A stretch of 64,000 nucleotides of DNA, taken from the NCBI RefSeq assembly GCF_030272615.1, contig NC_081413.1, positions 555,979,136-556,043,135 on the forward strand. The letters are read 5' to 3'. Positions 1-11,008 of this stretch are shown one piece after another. Position numbers and translations under genes: made by a program. The number at the start of each line of letters is the position of its first letter. Position 1 is the first letter of the stretch. The DNA is from Cryptomeria japonica. Taxonomy: Eukaryota > Streptophyta > Pinopsida > Cupressales > Cupressaceae. The notes beneath the pieces are model-generated. The model was not told the DNA's origin and did not search any database. It saw only the letters and a list, made by a program, of their open reading frames with translations.

Positions 1-140
1 AAACATGTAATGTCAAATTCTCACGGTGCATCAACAACATACTATAACTTGATGCTCCCCATGTGGAATACATCCACTTCTACATCAATCCATGTAAAAT
101 TCTACAAGTAATTTAGGGACTGATGCAATCAACATCATTC

Positions 141-697
141 TCAACTGACCTCATGAAGGGGTACAACCCCTAGTTGACTTCTAAGACACTCAAATGTAGT
201 CTTAGGTAGAGATTTGGTAAAAATATCTGCAAGCTGCTCCTTGGTAGAAACATGCTCTAAGATAACATCTTTGCTTTGAAATTTTTCCCTCAAGAAATGA
301 TACTTCAATTCAATGTGCTTGGTGTGTGCATGCAAAATGGGATTCTTATAAATATTTATGGCACTTGTATTATCACATAAGATCTTTATAGGTTCTGAGA
401 TCTTCATCTTAAAACCTTCTGAAATGTGCCTCATCCAAATAGCCTGTGTGCAATTCATATAAGCTGCAAGATACTCAACTTTAGTAGTAGATTGTGAAGT
501 ACAACTCTGCTTTTTACTACTCCATGAAACAATCCTTCTTCCTAGAAGTAATGCTCCATCGGTAGTGCTTTTCCTGTCATCACTATTTCCTACCCAATCA
601 GCATCTGTGTACACCTTCAAATCAAAATTTCCTCCATATGGATATCATAATCCATAGTCAACTGTACCTTTCAGATATCTTCTTCTTCTAAATTTAT
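141..697 (-). pseudogene. Copia-A RNase H region
   Basis: Copia-type RNase H. Reading leftward from about 697 the frame gives RYLKGT, a decayed LWY, then YTDADWVG, SSKKQSCTSQST, EYLAA, the CDNTSAI segment and the C-terminal DIFTKSLP. These are the usual landmarks at the end of a copia polyprotein, and the frame stops at 141. The catalytic Asp and Glu positions (TDADW, VEYLAA, LCDNTSA) are visible. The RT that should precede RYLKGT is absent. RNase H would degrade the RNA strand of the cDNA hybrid during reverse transcription. Confidence 0.88.
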
Positions 698-1790
698 CTA
701 TTCCGGTTGAACAAGTGCATCAGAATTTTCTTTACCGGTTTCAAATTTAACTATTTCAGGTTCCAAAAGAAAAATGCAAGGATCTTCATACTTTTTCTCT
801 GAATAGGTTCCCTCTAAGACTTTAGGACATTCATCTACTCGAACATCGGCACTCTCAACAATGTTTTGTGTCTGATTGTTGAAGCATTTATAGGCCTTAC
901 TCTTGGTGGAATAGCCAAGAAATATGCCTTGATCACTCTTAGCTTCAAACTTGCTAATTTAATCACCTCTTTTAATAAAGCATTTTCTACCAGATATCTT
1001 AAAATAGCTAACATCAAGTGATCTTTCATACCAATATTCATAAGGGGTCTTGTCCTTACCTCTTTTCACCAGAACTCGATTCATTGTGTAGACAGTTGTA
1101 CTAATAGCTTCTCTCCAAAAAAATTTCACTACACCTCCTTGTATCAACATTGTCCTAGCAGCTTCAACCACTAACTGGTTGTTCCTCTCTATGATACCAT
1201 TTTGTTGTGGTGTCCTTGGTGCAGAAAGTTGTCATTTGATACTATTCTCATCACAATACTTAGTGAACTCCTCATAAGAAAATTCAGTGCCTTGATCTGT
1301 TCTCAGACATTTTATCTTTATGCCACTCTCTTTCTCAGCTAAGGCCTTGAATGCCTAGAACTTACCAAAGGCTTCAGCCTTATCCTTCAAGAATGTGACC
1401 CACATCATCCTTGAACAATCATCAGTGAAGATCATGAAATATTTGTCACCTTTAACTCTTCTTGTTCTTATTGGTCCACATAGATCTATATGAACCAAAT
1501 ATAATAAGTGCTCTGCTGAGAAGGACTTGCTCTTGAAAGTTGAAGAAGTCATCTTTCCTAACTAACATTCTTTACAAAGAGTATTAACCGGTTTGTCTAG
1601 CTGAGGCAAACCTCTTACTTTCTTGGACTTACTCACTTTAACAATGTTATCAAATTTTATATGATAGAATATCCTACGCCAAAGCTAGCTATCATCTATC
1701 TTTGCAATCAAACAGTCGCTAACTTTAGGATTAAGATGAAACAAATTACCTCTAGTTTGTTTCCTAGTTGCAATCAATTCACCTTTATTG
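698..1790 (-). pseudogene. Copia-A integrase
   Basis: GAG-pre-integrase and rve-type integrase core, split by stops and frameshifts. Landmarks from right to left: HIDLCGP with the first catalytic Asp, DDCSRMMWVTFLKDK, a LRTDQGTEF segment with the second Asp, APRTPQQNG followed by IIER with the catalytic Glu, and TPYEYWYE, GRKCFIKRGD and IFLGYS near the end. The C-terminal linker around 700-830 is acidic and runs directly into the RNase H region. The three catalytic residues look present, but the frame is broken several times. Integrase would insert cDNA into the genome. Confidence 0.85.
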
Positions 1791-2268
1791 TCAAAGATTC
1801 TGCACATACCATTTTTTAAACTCTAGTGGGTATCCTTTGTCATTAAGTTGTGCCACACTTAGAAGATTGTGCTTTATACCTTCAACCCAATAAACATCAT
1901 CAGTACTGCTCTTCTCATTAAGAGAAATAACTCCCTTACCTTTTACCATATAAGGTGAGTCATTGCCAAATCTAACAACACCACCATCAAATTCCTTCAA
2001 GGAAATAAATTTTCTCCGATCACCGGTCATATGATGTGAACAACCATTATCAATGATCCATTCATTAGAGTTATCCATCCTGAACACTAATGCCTTTTGG
2101 TCTGATATCTCTTCCTTAATAGCTACAAACACAATATCTTCACTAGCATCACCATCAGATTCATCATTTGTGATACCACTATCAATAGCTATAAGACAAT
2201 CTCTCTTGCCTTTACCCTTATACTTCTTGAATTTGTCTCTCTTGTGTTCATTTTCACCATTCGGATAA
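1791..2268 (-). pseudogene. Copia-A aspartic protease
   Basis: The segment 1791-2132 reads WIIDNGCSHHMTGD, GGVVRFGNDSPYMVKGKG and GIKHNLLSVAQL, the standard copia protease block. The active-site triad is DNG where most copia proteases have DSG. The upstream part to about 2268 continues the gag-protease spacer. The protease would release capsid, RT and integrase from the polyprotein. The same element family elsewhere in the window (Copia-D) keeps DSG. Confidence 0.85.
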
Positions 2269-3103
2269 TTAGCTTCTATATGACCAATCTTGTTGCATGC
2301 AAAACACTTTAAAGGTAGTTTACCTCTATATTTGCCAGTGCCTCTAGGCAGTCATTTTGACAACAATGCTTCAAGCTCCACTAAATTGTCTTCATCATCA
2401 ACATCTTTATTGGATCTGGATTCATAGCCATGGAAGGTATCTATGCTTCTTCTCATAAATGAGTTAGAGACAGAAGCTCTGAATGCATATTTTGATTTCT
2501 ATACACTACCATCATAGCCATTTAATTCAAAAGCAATAAGTTTGCCAATGATAGAGTCAAGAGTTACCTTAGTTTTGTCAATGGATTTTAGCTCCTGAAT
2601 AGCTGCAACTCAGATAGCATAGACCGGTAGCAGGGTTCTCAGTACCTTACTGATCACTGTGGCATCTTCCACTTTCCCTTCTACACTCTTTATTTTACTG
2701 ACTATCTCTTTTATCCTTTGACCGTACTATTGGATATTCTCACCTTCAGACATTCTCATTTCATCAAACTTTCCTCTTAGACTCTCCTCTTTAGCAATCT
2801 TAACATGTTCATCACCACTATAAATCTCTTCAATTTTTTTTCCATACTTCATATGTAGTTTCAAGACCATGAACATCTACATATTCAACATCAGATAGGG
2901 AACTGGTAATAGCCTCTAATGCTTGATGATTTTATTGTTGTTCTTTCTTTTGATCATCAGTCAGAGTTCCAGTAGGTTCAATAGACTTAGTTTCTACTTG
3001 ATCCCAATACTGACCTCCTAGACTCTTGATGTAAATCTTCATTTTGTCGCTCCAAATTCTATAGTTCTCTTTCATTGAACTTCGAACCTTCCTTCTTCAT
3101 CAT
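2269..3103 (-). pseudogene. Copia-A gag
   Basis: Starts at an ATG ending at 3103, about 60 bases after the primer-binding site, reading MMKKEGSKFNERE. Downstream the frame shows YIKSLGGQYWD, LETTYEVWKK, then a one-base slip in an A run near 2840, then KIAKEESLRGKFDEMRM, VSKVLRTLLP and KVTLDSIIGKL, typical of copia UBN2-type gag. The zinc knuckle near 2290 reads CFACNKIGHIEANY, so the last Cys of CCHC is lost. At least four stops are present. Gag would form the particle and bind RNA. Confidence 0.82.
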
Positions 3104-3160
3104 GATCTACAAGATCTTTTCCTCAAGCTCTTAGGCTTTAGATTTAAGAGGACCTAAGAT

Positions 3161-3174
3161 GCTCTGGTACTAAT
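3161..3174 (-). other. Copia-A primer-binding site
   Basis: On the minus strand the sequence directly after the LTR end is ATTAGTACCAGAGC, close to the initiator-tRNA-Met site of plant copia elements (ATTGGTATCAGAGC). It fixes the inner boundary of the 5' LTR at 3175. Confidence 0.8.
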
Positions 3175-4514
3175 TGATGGTATGATGAAGGAATAAGTAT
3201 CTGGTAGATTACTGAGAGGGGGGGAGGTGAATCAGTAATCTGAAAAAACTGATACAAACTTCCCAAACTCAATCTCAATAACACAAAGTAAACTTATCAA
3301 TACAATACCACTGTTAAGATCAATACTCATAAGAATATTGGTTGACTATTGAAGTAACTTAACAATAAACAACTTAAATCTTGTAAACATCCAAATGCTT
3401 AATCATATGTCAACACACTTTGTCTCTCAATGCTTCCAGTTATCATGCCTTATTAGAATAGTTAAGTAGTTAATCAAGTCAACAAATAAGATCATAACCA
3501 CAAAGACTCACAAGATGGCTATCTGAACTCTTCTAAATTTTGGCCTATTAGGAGCCAAGCCTTTTAAAGATTTTACAATAAGTCATGTTAAGAACTGATC
3601 CTGTTAGGAATCGCTCGGTTAAAGGATTTACAAAATGCCTTGATAAAAAGAAAATACCCTGTTAGGAGTAACCTCGGTAGAGGATTTGATAATCCAAGCT
3701 AATAGACCACCTTGTTAGAGGATTTAAGAAGTAACCAAGCTTGTTAGAGTTTACTCGGTTAGGGGATTTCAATTCTACTATAATTGTTAGAAGACAACAG
3801 GTTTTGCTGATTTGTTTGAATAGCACTCCAATTGCTTGATCAGATCCTTTTAAGCTTCAATCTGCCTTTACACTAACTACAGATTTATTCTCTGATTCGG
3901 CAACCACACACTCAACCTGATTTTTGCCAACACCCTTTACAAAACAACTTCATCAACCTTAATATAAATCAATTAGGTTGGTAACACAATGAAAACCTAA
4001 TTCTCTCATAGAGATTACAAACAAACCAGTTCAAGAGTGACCGTTGGATTTACATAACAATCTGTACCCATTATTCAAGAAAATTCCAACTGCTCCTTGA
4101 TCACCGCTTCATCAGTGTTTGTAACTCATCACATGCTTTGCATTAGATGCAACCCACTTTGCTCCCTCCCTAGACAATCAAACAAACAAATAAAATGGGC
4201 CATAACAATTTGAACTTGTCTTCATACAATGACCATAGTGTCACCATCATTACCACTCAACATACTTAATTGGTTAGGGTTTAACAAAAACAAGTGGTAG
4301 GGTTTACCGGTTAAATAGGGTTTACCTCATACACCGGTTACCGGTTCAACTCACATACTTACATACCGGTTTACAAAATCTTCCACAAATTTCTTCCTAC
4401 CGGTTACAAGACAATATCAACAATAATATCAACATCATCACAAATGCCATTACCGGTTCAATTGACATCATTGACAACCTATCATTAATGCAATCTTTAT
4501 GCAAAATGCCAACA
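3175..4514 (-). repeat. Copia-A 5' LTR (1340 bp)
   Basis: On the plus strand it begins TGATGG and ends CCAACA, so read on the minus strand it is TGTTGG...CCATCA. It aligns along its length with the solo LTR at 55924-57361. Compared with that copy it lacks about 66 bases at 3503/3504, which removes the hairpin block shared by the other Copia LTRs. It also contains a G-run (from about 3217) that corresponds to the C-run near the 3' end of these LTRs. Confidence 0.92.
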
Positions 4515-5725
4515 AACACCAAGATTTTTTACGTGGAAAACCCGATCAAGGGGAAAACCATGGTGGGAACCTACCCACAAAATGATGATACCCTATTAGA
4601 AGAATGTGAAATATTACAATGGGGAATGCACATGCATCCAGGCACACTGCCTAGAGCTCACTGTTTAAAAACAACAAAGGGCAACAACCCTAGGAAGACT
4701 CATTGTCTTACAAACACACTTGGATTACATCCAAAAGATCATGAGCTAATAGAATAGCATCTCTACATGCCTGGTTACATTTCTAGTTAGGCACATAACA
4801 CATATTCTTCTCTTTCACACCTCTACACACTTCTTCACACTACTTCACTACTTTCGAAAGATCAAGTGTTATTTTCACACACATATACCATTCTCGCAGG
4901 ACAATTAAATTTATTTATACATATCATCAACCTATCTTTTAAGGTTGGCTCAACACACATCATAAATTATAAAGACATAACCATACATGCTATAATATTT
5001 TATGTGGACCAAAATAATGTCAACTAACATAGTATGGACTTAAATCAACACCTCGAACATGAAACACCTCCAAGAATTATGACTCAAACATCTGCAACAT
5101 GCTACAATCTTCATGTCAGCCAATAACATGAAGAACATAAATATACCGAGCAAAATCATCAATACCACGCTCACCGATCAATGTGGGTGACCAAAATGTA
5201 TAGCACATGATCTAGAAACATCCACAAGCAACGTGAATCACATCACAACAACCACATCAACTTAAATTACTAGAATCATCATCATCTTTCTACCGAATCT
5301 CAAGAACACTCACAGAACTGACTGTTAACCTAAAAAATTCACTTGCGGACCTCCAAATCATGAACCACTTGAATTGAGGACACAACAAAATATCCCAAAC
5401 ACTCTGTCAAATCCAAAAACCAAAATATTGCAACAAGGAACAAAATCCAGAACACTGATCAACACCAAACAACTGAAAGACCAACTGCAATACTGGATCT
5501 CATAACTCAATAAAATCTTCATGCGAACAACTGAAACTTGAGTTGAATCAACTAGATATACTTATCTCAAAACCCTTTAATTTGTAACAACTCATCTGCA
5601 ACACACTGACCAAACCAACTCACTTAATCTGACTACAACACTGAAACACACAAAGGAATATGTTGACATCAATGACAACGCATCACTCAGCCAATCTAGA
5701 CACATATTTGCACATTATCCCAACA
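4515..5725 (-). repeat. Copia-B 3' LTR, truncated by Copia-A insertion
   Basis: Aligns with 23260-24482 of the 5' LTR, sharing the stretch around ATGATGATACCC and the end ATTATCCCAACA. The first ~136 bases of the plus-strand orientation are missing because Copia-A is inserted at 4514/4515. The terminal TGTTGGG on the minus strand lies at 5725 and is preceded by the polypurine tract. The hairpin block is near 4530-4570. Confidence 0.9.
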
Positions 5726-5745
5726 ATCTCCCTATTTGGCATTGT
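5726..5745 (-). other. Copia-B polypurine tract
   Basis: On the minus strand the bases just before the LTR start read CCAAATAGGGAGAT, a decayed form of the CCAAAGGGGGAGAT tract seen in Copia-C. It would prime plus-strand DNA synthesis. Confidence 0.7.
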
Positions 5746-6051
5746 TGGCAACATATGATGTGAAAAACAATCAATGACAAAGAAAATATTAATATCTCCT
5801 TTGACCAATAACTCGTACTCAAATTTTTTATTCTCTCCCTTATTCTCTCCCCTAAACACTTAAGGTTTTTTCACATGCTTCTCTCCCCCTTTGACATCAA
5901 TAGAAAAGGCACACATTTGCACCTCAAAACTCACAAATTTGAACATCTAAAACAACACTAACTACTCCCCCTGAGTAGAAGCCACCACTCATCAATCCGG
6001 ATCACAAGATGTGACTGTTAAATCCACCAAACTGATGCAAATTCATGCATC

Positions 6052-6776
6052 TTAGTTCTTACTAGGAGGAGAAATTACCCCTAAATTCTCTCTAAGATAC
6101 TCAAAAGTATCCTTAGGCAAAGGCTTTGTGAAGATATCTACAATTTGTTCCTTTGTGGATACATATTCCAATATGATCTCCTTCTCATTAACCTTCTCTC
6201 TCATAAAATGAGACTTGATAAATATATGCTTAGTCATAAAATACAACATCAGATTCTTGAAAATGTTAATAACACTTAAATCATCACAATAGATAGCAAT
6301 AGGCTCATCATATATAACTTTGACATCCTTCAACATCTGCTTCATCCATATTACCTGAGTATAATTGCTAGCAACAACAATATATTATGCTTCTACAATA
6401 GATAAAGAAATGGAATTATGTTTTTTACTCAACCATGCAACTAATCTCTTACCCAATAAAAATGCACCACCACTAGTACTCTTTTGGTCATCAACATCAC
6501 CTTCCCAATTAGCATCTATGAATGCACTCAAAGTGAAATCATTTTCTTTAGGATACCATAAACCAAAATCATTTGTTCCCTTCAAATATCTGAATATTCT
6601 TTTCATAGCTACAACATGAGATTCCTTATGATCAGCTTAAAATCTAGCAACAAGACACAACATTCATGATATCAAGTCTAGTCTAAGTTAAATACAATAA
6701 ATAATCCACCAATCATTGATCTATATCCGGTCTGATTTGCTTTCAAAGAGTCATCATATTTGGTCAACTTACATCT
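6052..6776 (-). pseudogene. Copia-B RNase H and C-terminal RT
   Basis: Read on the minus strand: MKRIFRYLKGTNDFGLWY, then FIDANWEGDVDDQKSTSGG, WLSKKHNSISLS, VASNYTQVIWMKQML, a CDDLSVINI segment and DIFTKPLPKDTFEYLREN. These are the usual copia RNase H landmarks, and the stop is at 6052. The catalytic N of CDN is changed to D (CDD). The RT end up to 6776 is broken by the chromovirus; its other part resumes at 12980. The TSD GGTCA (6777-6781) is the last Copia-B sequence on this side. Confidence 0.87.
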
Positions 6777-6781
6777 GGTCA

Positions 6782-7558
6782 TGGTGCAGTCACAGTTAGG
6801 AGGGACCTCAATGAGATCTATCTGGATCGTGCAACAAGAGTAAACACAACGAAAGTAAGATAATATGATGGAGGCAATGCAGAACTAATATGTATTATAT
6901 CATGAAAATTGATTACAATCTGTTGGCAACATGTGAGCTACAATATTTTTCTCACTGGCCTGATAAAAACATGCTCAATTACCATCTCGATCTATACCAG
7001 ACCTCTTAACCTCAAGATGGATCTTTTTCATTCTAAAAACATACTTCTACAAGATAAATTGTATTGATTTATATGGTATAGAGGAGTCTGGCCAGCCCCA
7101 AAAAGAATCAAACAATGATGAAATGTGCAAAACACCAAGTCAGCCTCTGCCAATGAGAATCCTCTGAAAAATCCATAGGATGAAGTCTAGATTAGAGGAA
7201 AGGCCAACCACATGCCAAGGAACATTGGAACAATGCGTTGAGGCTCTGCAAGCAATGGAATGAATCCACAAGGTTTGCTAGTAGCAAATAGGTCCAAGTG
7301 GTTCTAGTGTTCTAAGCTAGAAAACTGTCTTAGAATCCGGAAGTGATAAGTTGCCAGAAAATGATCCAAACCCTACATAGTTTAAAAATAAGGAAGATAA
7401 TCATGTTTACAAGAAAAATCCAAGTCCGCAAGATTCGATGAAAAAATGCAAGGAAATGCAGAAAGAAATGTTCAAACTGTAAAACAAAAACAAACTAAAA
7501 AAAATGGTTTTTTATGGTTGATGCAAGATTGCCAAGAACCAAGGATGCTCCTGCATCA
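6782..7558 (-). repeat. Chromovirus 3' LTR (777 bp)
   Basis: Begins TGGTGCAG and ends TGCATCA on the plus strand; the partner LTR begins TGATGCAG, so the second position pair has mutated here. Same length as the partner at 12198-12974. On the minus strand it follows the purine-rich stretch around 7590-7620. Confidence 0.92.
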
Positions 7559-7609
7559 GACATCTGGGGTTGTTAGAAAAAGGTGAGTCCCTCACTTTTC
7601 TAGGATCAG

Positions 7610-8241
7610 AGGAAAACCAAGGTATTCCACCTCTACCTGAGAAATCCAAGATGAATCTTTAGCTAGTTTTTCCTTCTATTTTACAAGATACTCCTTGTAA
7701 TGATTACTTCGAGTACTTCACCCAATCCTATTGTCCAAAATATCATCAATCTGATCCGGTTCCTTCAGGGTCAACTGCTTCTCCAATTTTGCAATACAGT
7801 CTTCACTAAATTTTGATTCATGATATTGATGTGGATCTGCAATGTTGAAATGGGTGAAATATTCAAACTATTTAGTAGCTTTACTTCATATGCATTCCCT
7901 GAACTGAATTTCCTCAAAATCTTACAAGGTCCAAACTTTCTCATCTACAACTTGTTATAGGTTCCAACTGGAAATCTCTCTTTTCTTAGGTACACCATCA
8001 CTTCATCACAAACTTCAAATTCCTTATGTCTTCTCTTCTCATCTGCTTTCTCCATATACTTGATGTTCATATCCTCCAATTGTTGTTTAACCTGAATATG
8101 TAAGTCCTTCATGTGATCTCCAAACTCTTTTGCTTCTGCACTCCGCTTGTCCTTATTACTTACATCCCTCAATTCTAATATACCTCTAGGGTTTTCTTTG
8201 GTAACAATCTCACAAGGTGTTCTTCTGGTACTCCTTTTCAT
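7610..8241 (-). pseudogene. Chromovirus integrase C-terminus and chromodomain
   Basis: The open part 7945-8241 reads DHMKDLHIQVKQQLEDMNIKY, with EVMVYLRKERFPVGTYNKL at its end, the integrase C-terminal region. Continuing leftward the frame gives KMRKFGPC, then IAKLEKQLTLKEPDQIDDIL, and at about 7610-7740 a chromodomain-like stretch: HYKEYLVK, a stop where Trp is expected, KEKLAKDSSWIS and VEVEYL. In chromoviruses this domain can guide integration to marked chromatin. Two stops lie within it, so it is not functional here. Confidence 0.8.
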
Positions 8242-8299
8242 TGAATTATTGTAGGTAAACTCTGCTTAAGAAAGAATCAAATCCTAACTTTCTATCTTC

Positions 8300-9021
8300 T
8301 CTCCAACCAAGCATCTCAACAAATTTCCCAAGCTCCAGTTTACTACTTATGTCTGTCCATGAGTCTGAGGATGAAAAGTAGAACTAAATTTCAAATTTGT
8401 CTTCATCTTCTTCCAAAGTGTCCTCCAAAATTAACCAATAAACTTAGTGTCTCCGTCTAAAACTATGCTCTTAGGTAATCCATGTAATCTCACCACTAAA
8501 GGTATGAAATGAGTCATCTTCAAGAATCTATCCACCACCACAAATATAGAATCATTCCCTCTCTGTTTCTTAGGTAATCCAAGTATTAAATCTATGATTA
8601 TGTCCTCCCAAGGTCTCTCTAGTACTATCAAAGGCTTATACAATCCCACATTCTAACTACTACCTTTTGCAACTTAACAAACTCTACAGCCCTGCACAAA
8701 TTTCCTAACATCCTTATGAATCTAAGGTGAAAAGTAATGTTCACTCACCAATGCTACTATTTTGTCTACACCAAAGTGTTTGACTAATCCTCCACTATGC
8801 TTCTCCTTTATCAAATTCTCCCTCATAGAACTCTTAAGTATACACATCTGAACTCCTCTGAATAACATCTCATCTTGAATGAAATAATGTAACCACTTAT
8901 TCCTATCTACCATAACTGGTGCTCTACATGATCTCCAAGGTTTTGTGAAATCCAGTTCATCATCATACAAGGTATTCGACTCCTCAAATCCTAATATTGT
9001 CACCCTCATTTCTGTCAGCAA
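8300..9021 (-). pseudogene. Chromovirus integrase core and zinc-binding domain
   Basis: From right to left: GGLVKHFGVDKIVALVSEHY (N-terminal HHCC region), KDVRKFVQGCRVC (the CxxC pair near 8690), [19 protein letters not shown] with the first catalytic Asp, and [17 protein letters not shown] with the second Asp. The expected Glu in the GQTEVVNR segment, near 8325-8345, is a TAA stop codon. A further stop follows FIG. It would have inserted cDNA into the genome. Confidence 0.87.
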
Positions 9022-9069
9022 ACTTCATCTTCTAATCAATGCATCAATAACTTTGTTTGACTTTCCACT

Positions 9070-10260
9070 TATGTGCTTCAATACAAAGGTGTAACTCTGC
9101 AAGAATTCTACCCATCTCATGTGTCTCTAATTCAACTTACTATGGCTGTTCAAATACTGCAAGGCTTGATGATCAGTATACAACACAAACTCCTTAGGCA
9201 ACAAGTAATGTCTCCACTTTTTCAAGGCTTTAACTAGGGTATAAAATTCCTGATCATACACTGAATATCTCCTTTTGGCATTATTTAACTTTTCATAGAA
9301 ATAAACTACTACTTTCCTTTCTTGACTCAACACAGCTCCAATTGCATTCCCTCTTGCATCATAGTCCACTTAAAATACTTAATTGAAATCTGGTAAAGCT
9401 AACATAGTCTACTCAGTCACCTTCTACTCCAGCAATTCAAAACTCTTATTTGCTCTAATTGTCCTTTTGAATTCTTTCCTATCTCCTCTCATTGTCTTAG
9501 TCATAGGGCTACAAACTGAACTGAAATTTTTGATAAACTTCCGGTAGAAACTAGCCAATCCATGAAATCATCTTACCTCTCCAATGATTTCCAATGTAGC
9601 CCATTCAAAAATTTCTCTAACCTTCCCTCGGTCCATCTTCAATCCATTTGTAGATATCAAAAATCCCAAATAGACTAATTCTTCCTTCATGAAACTACAC
9701 TTCTTTAGATTTATCAGCAACTTCTGTTCTTTCAACCTGTACAAAATTTATCTTAAATGCAATAAATGCTCCTCTTTTGTCTTACTAAAAATCAAAATGT
9801 CATCCAAATATACAATAACAAACTTACCCAATAATTTATTCAATACCTCATTCATCAATCTCATGAAAGTACTTGATGCATTAGTCAACCCAAAAGGCAT
9901 CACCAACCATTCATACAATCTTTCATTTGTCTTGAATGTTGTCTTTCACTCATCTCCTTCTTTGATTCTGATCAGATGATATCCACTCTTCAAGTCTATC
10001 TTTGTGTAGTATTTGGCTCCACTCAAACAATCCATTATGTCATCTATCCTAGGCAAAGGAAACTAGTACTTCACTGTGATCTTGTTTATTTCTCAAGAAT
10101 CGGTACACATTCTCCATTCTCCATTCCTCTTAGGTGCTAACACTATTGGAATTGCACAAGGACTCAAACTCTCACGGATCAAACCTTTCCTTAGAAATTC
10201 ATACACTTATATGTTCAACTCTTCATTCTTTGTTGGTGTCATTCAGTTTGTTGCTTTGTA
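9070..10260 (-). pseudogene. Chromovirus reverse transcriptase and RNase H
   Basis: RNase H lies at about 9070-9369: DYDARGNAIGAVLSQE, FYEKLNNAKRRYSVYDQEFY, TDHQALQYL. The RT lies to its right. The catalytic box YLDD is at 9799-9810 on the minus strand, in the context [14 protein letters not shown]. The region around 9840-9920 encodes the [18 protein letters not shown]-like block, and 9960-10010 the [18 protein letters not shown]-like block. Multiple stops interrupt it. It would make cDNA from the element RNA. Confidence 0.88.
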
Positions 10261-10860
10261 GGCAAACTAGCTTCGGGAATTAGGTCCATGCAATGACCAA
10301 TACTCCTTATAGGTGGTAATCCATCAGACACATTATCTAAAATGATGTCTTTAAACTCTGTCAACAACTCCTTTATCTCCTTTGGTTGTTCTTCATGCTC
10401 CAAGTTCTCAGTCGTCTTAGGAACTAAAGAAAAACACACATTCTCATGTCTCATTCCATCCAAGAATTTCCTCCCATCTACCAAATAGATTCTAGCATTT
10501 GTATAGACTTCACTCTTCAGGGGTTCCTCCAATGATAATAAGGTTTGTTTCATCCCATTTGCAACAATAGCGTATACGTTCTTTCTCCCATCATGTATTG
10601 CTTGTCTATCAAACTACCAAGGTCTTCCCAACAAAATGTGACAAATATCCATAGGCATAATATCGCACAAAACCTCATCATGATAATTCCCAATTTCCAA
10701 TTTCACCAAGAATTGTTCACTCACTAACAACTTATGATTATCCTGAATCCATGCTATTTGGTATGGCTTAGGGTGTTTCAATCTTTCCAACTTTAACTTA
10801 TTCACCATCTATTCTAAAACAAGATTATTTGAACTACCACTATCAATAATGACTTTACAA
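10260..10860 (-). pseudogene. Chromovirus aspartic protease and spacer
   Basis: At 10825-10860 the minus strand encodes CKVIIDSGSSNNLV, the DSG active site of a Gypsy protease. Downstream are KHPKPYQIAWIQ, FLVKLEIGNYHDEVLCDIMP and ICHILLGRPW (10614-10808), matching the protease C-terminal landmarks ending in LLGRPW. The segment 10239-10553 (KELLTEFKDII, DGLPPIRSIGHCMDLIP) is the usual linker before RT. One stop separates the active site from the rest. Confidence 0.87.
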
Positions 10861-11008
10861 CACTTACCATATACCTTACATCTAGTCTTGAACAAATTTC
10901 TCATTTGAAAGGGCTCCTCATCCTCTCCGGTATGACACAGAGCTCTCCTCATCATCAAAATTTCTTCATCTTCCAGTTTGTTAGTTTATCTAGTAGGGTC
11001 TTCTTCCA

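Larger units (their letters stand above)
1..4514 (-). mobile_element. Copia-A LTR retrotransposon, partial, RT domain deleted
   Basis: Minus-strand Ty1/copia element with 5' LTR (3175-4514), primer-binding site, gag, protease, integrase and RNase H in copia order. The 3' LTR is not reached before the left edge. Integrase linker runs straight into RNase H near 690, so the reverse transcriptase is missing. It is inserted in the 3' LTR of Copia-B: the LTR ends at 4514 in CCAACA and the next bases AACAC (4515-4519) correspond to 23260-23264 of the full Copia-B LTR. The matching left TSD would lie outside the window. Stops and frameshifts show that it is dead. Confidence 0.9.

Noticed and set aside
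4488-4757. 89-codon plus-strand frame and its relative at 23158-23535
   Set aside because: Both lie inside Copia-B LTRs on the antisense strand and contain the hairpin block; conserved because the LTR is conserved, not as a protein.
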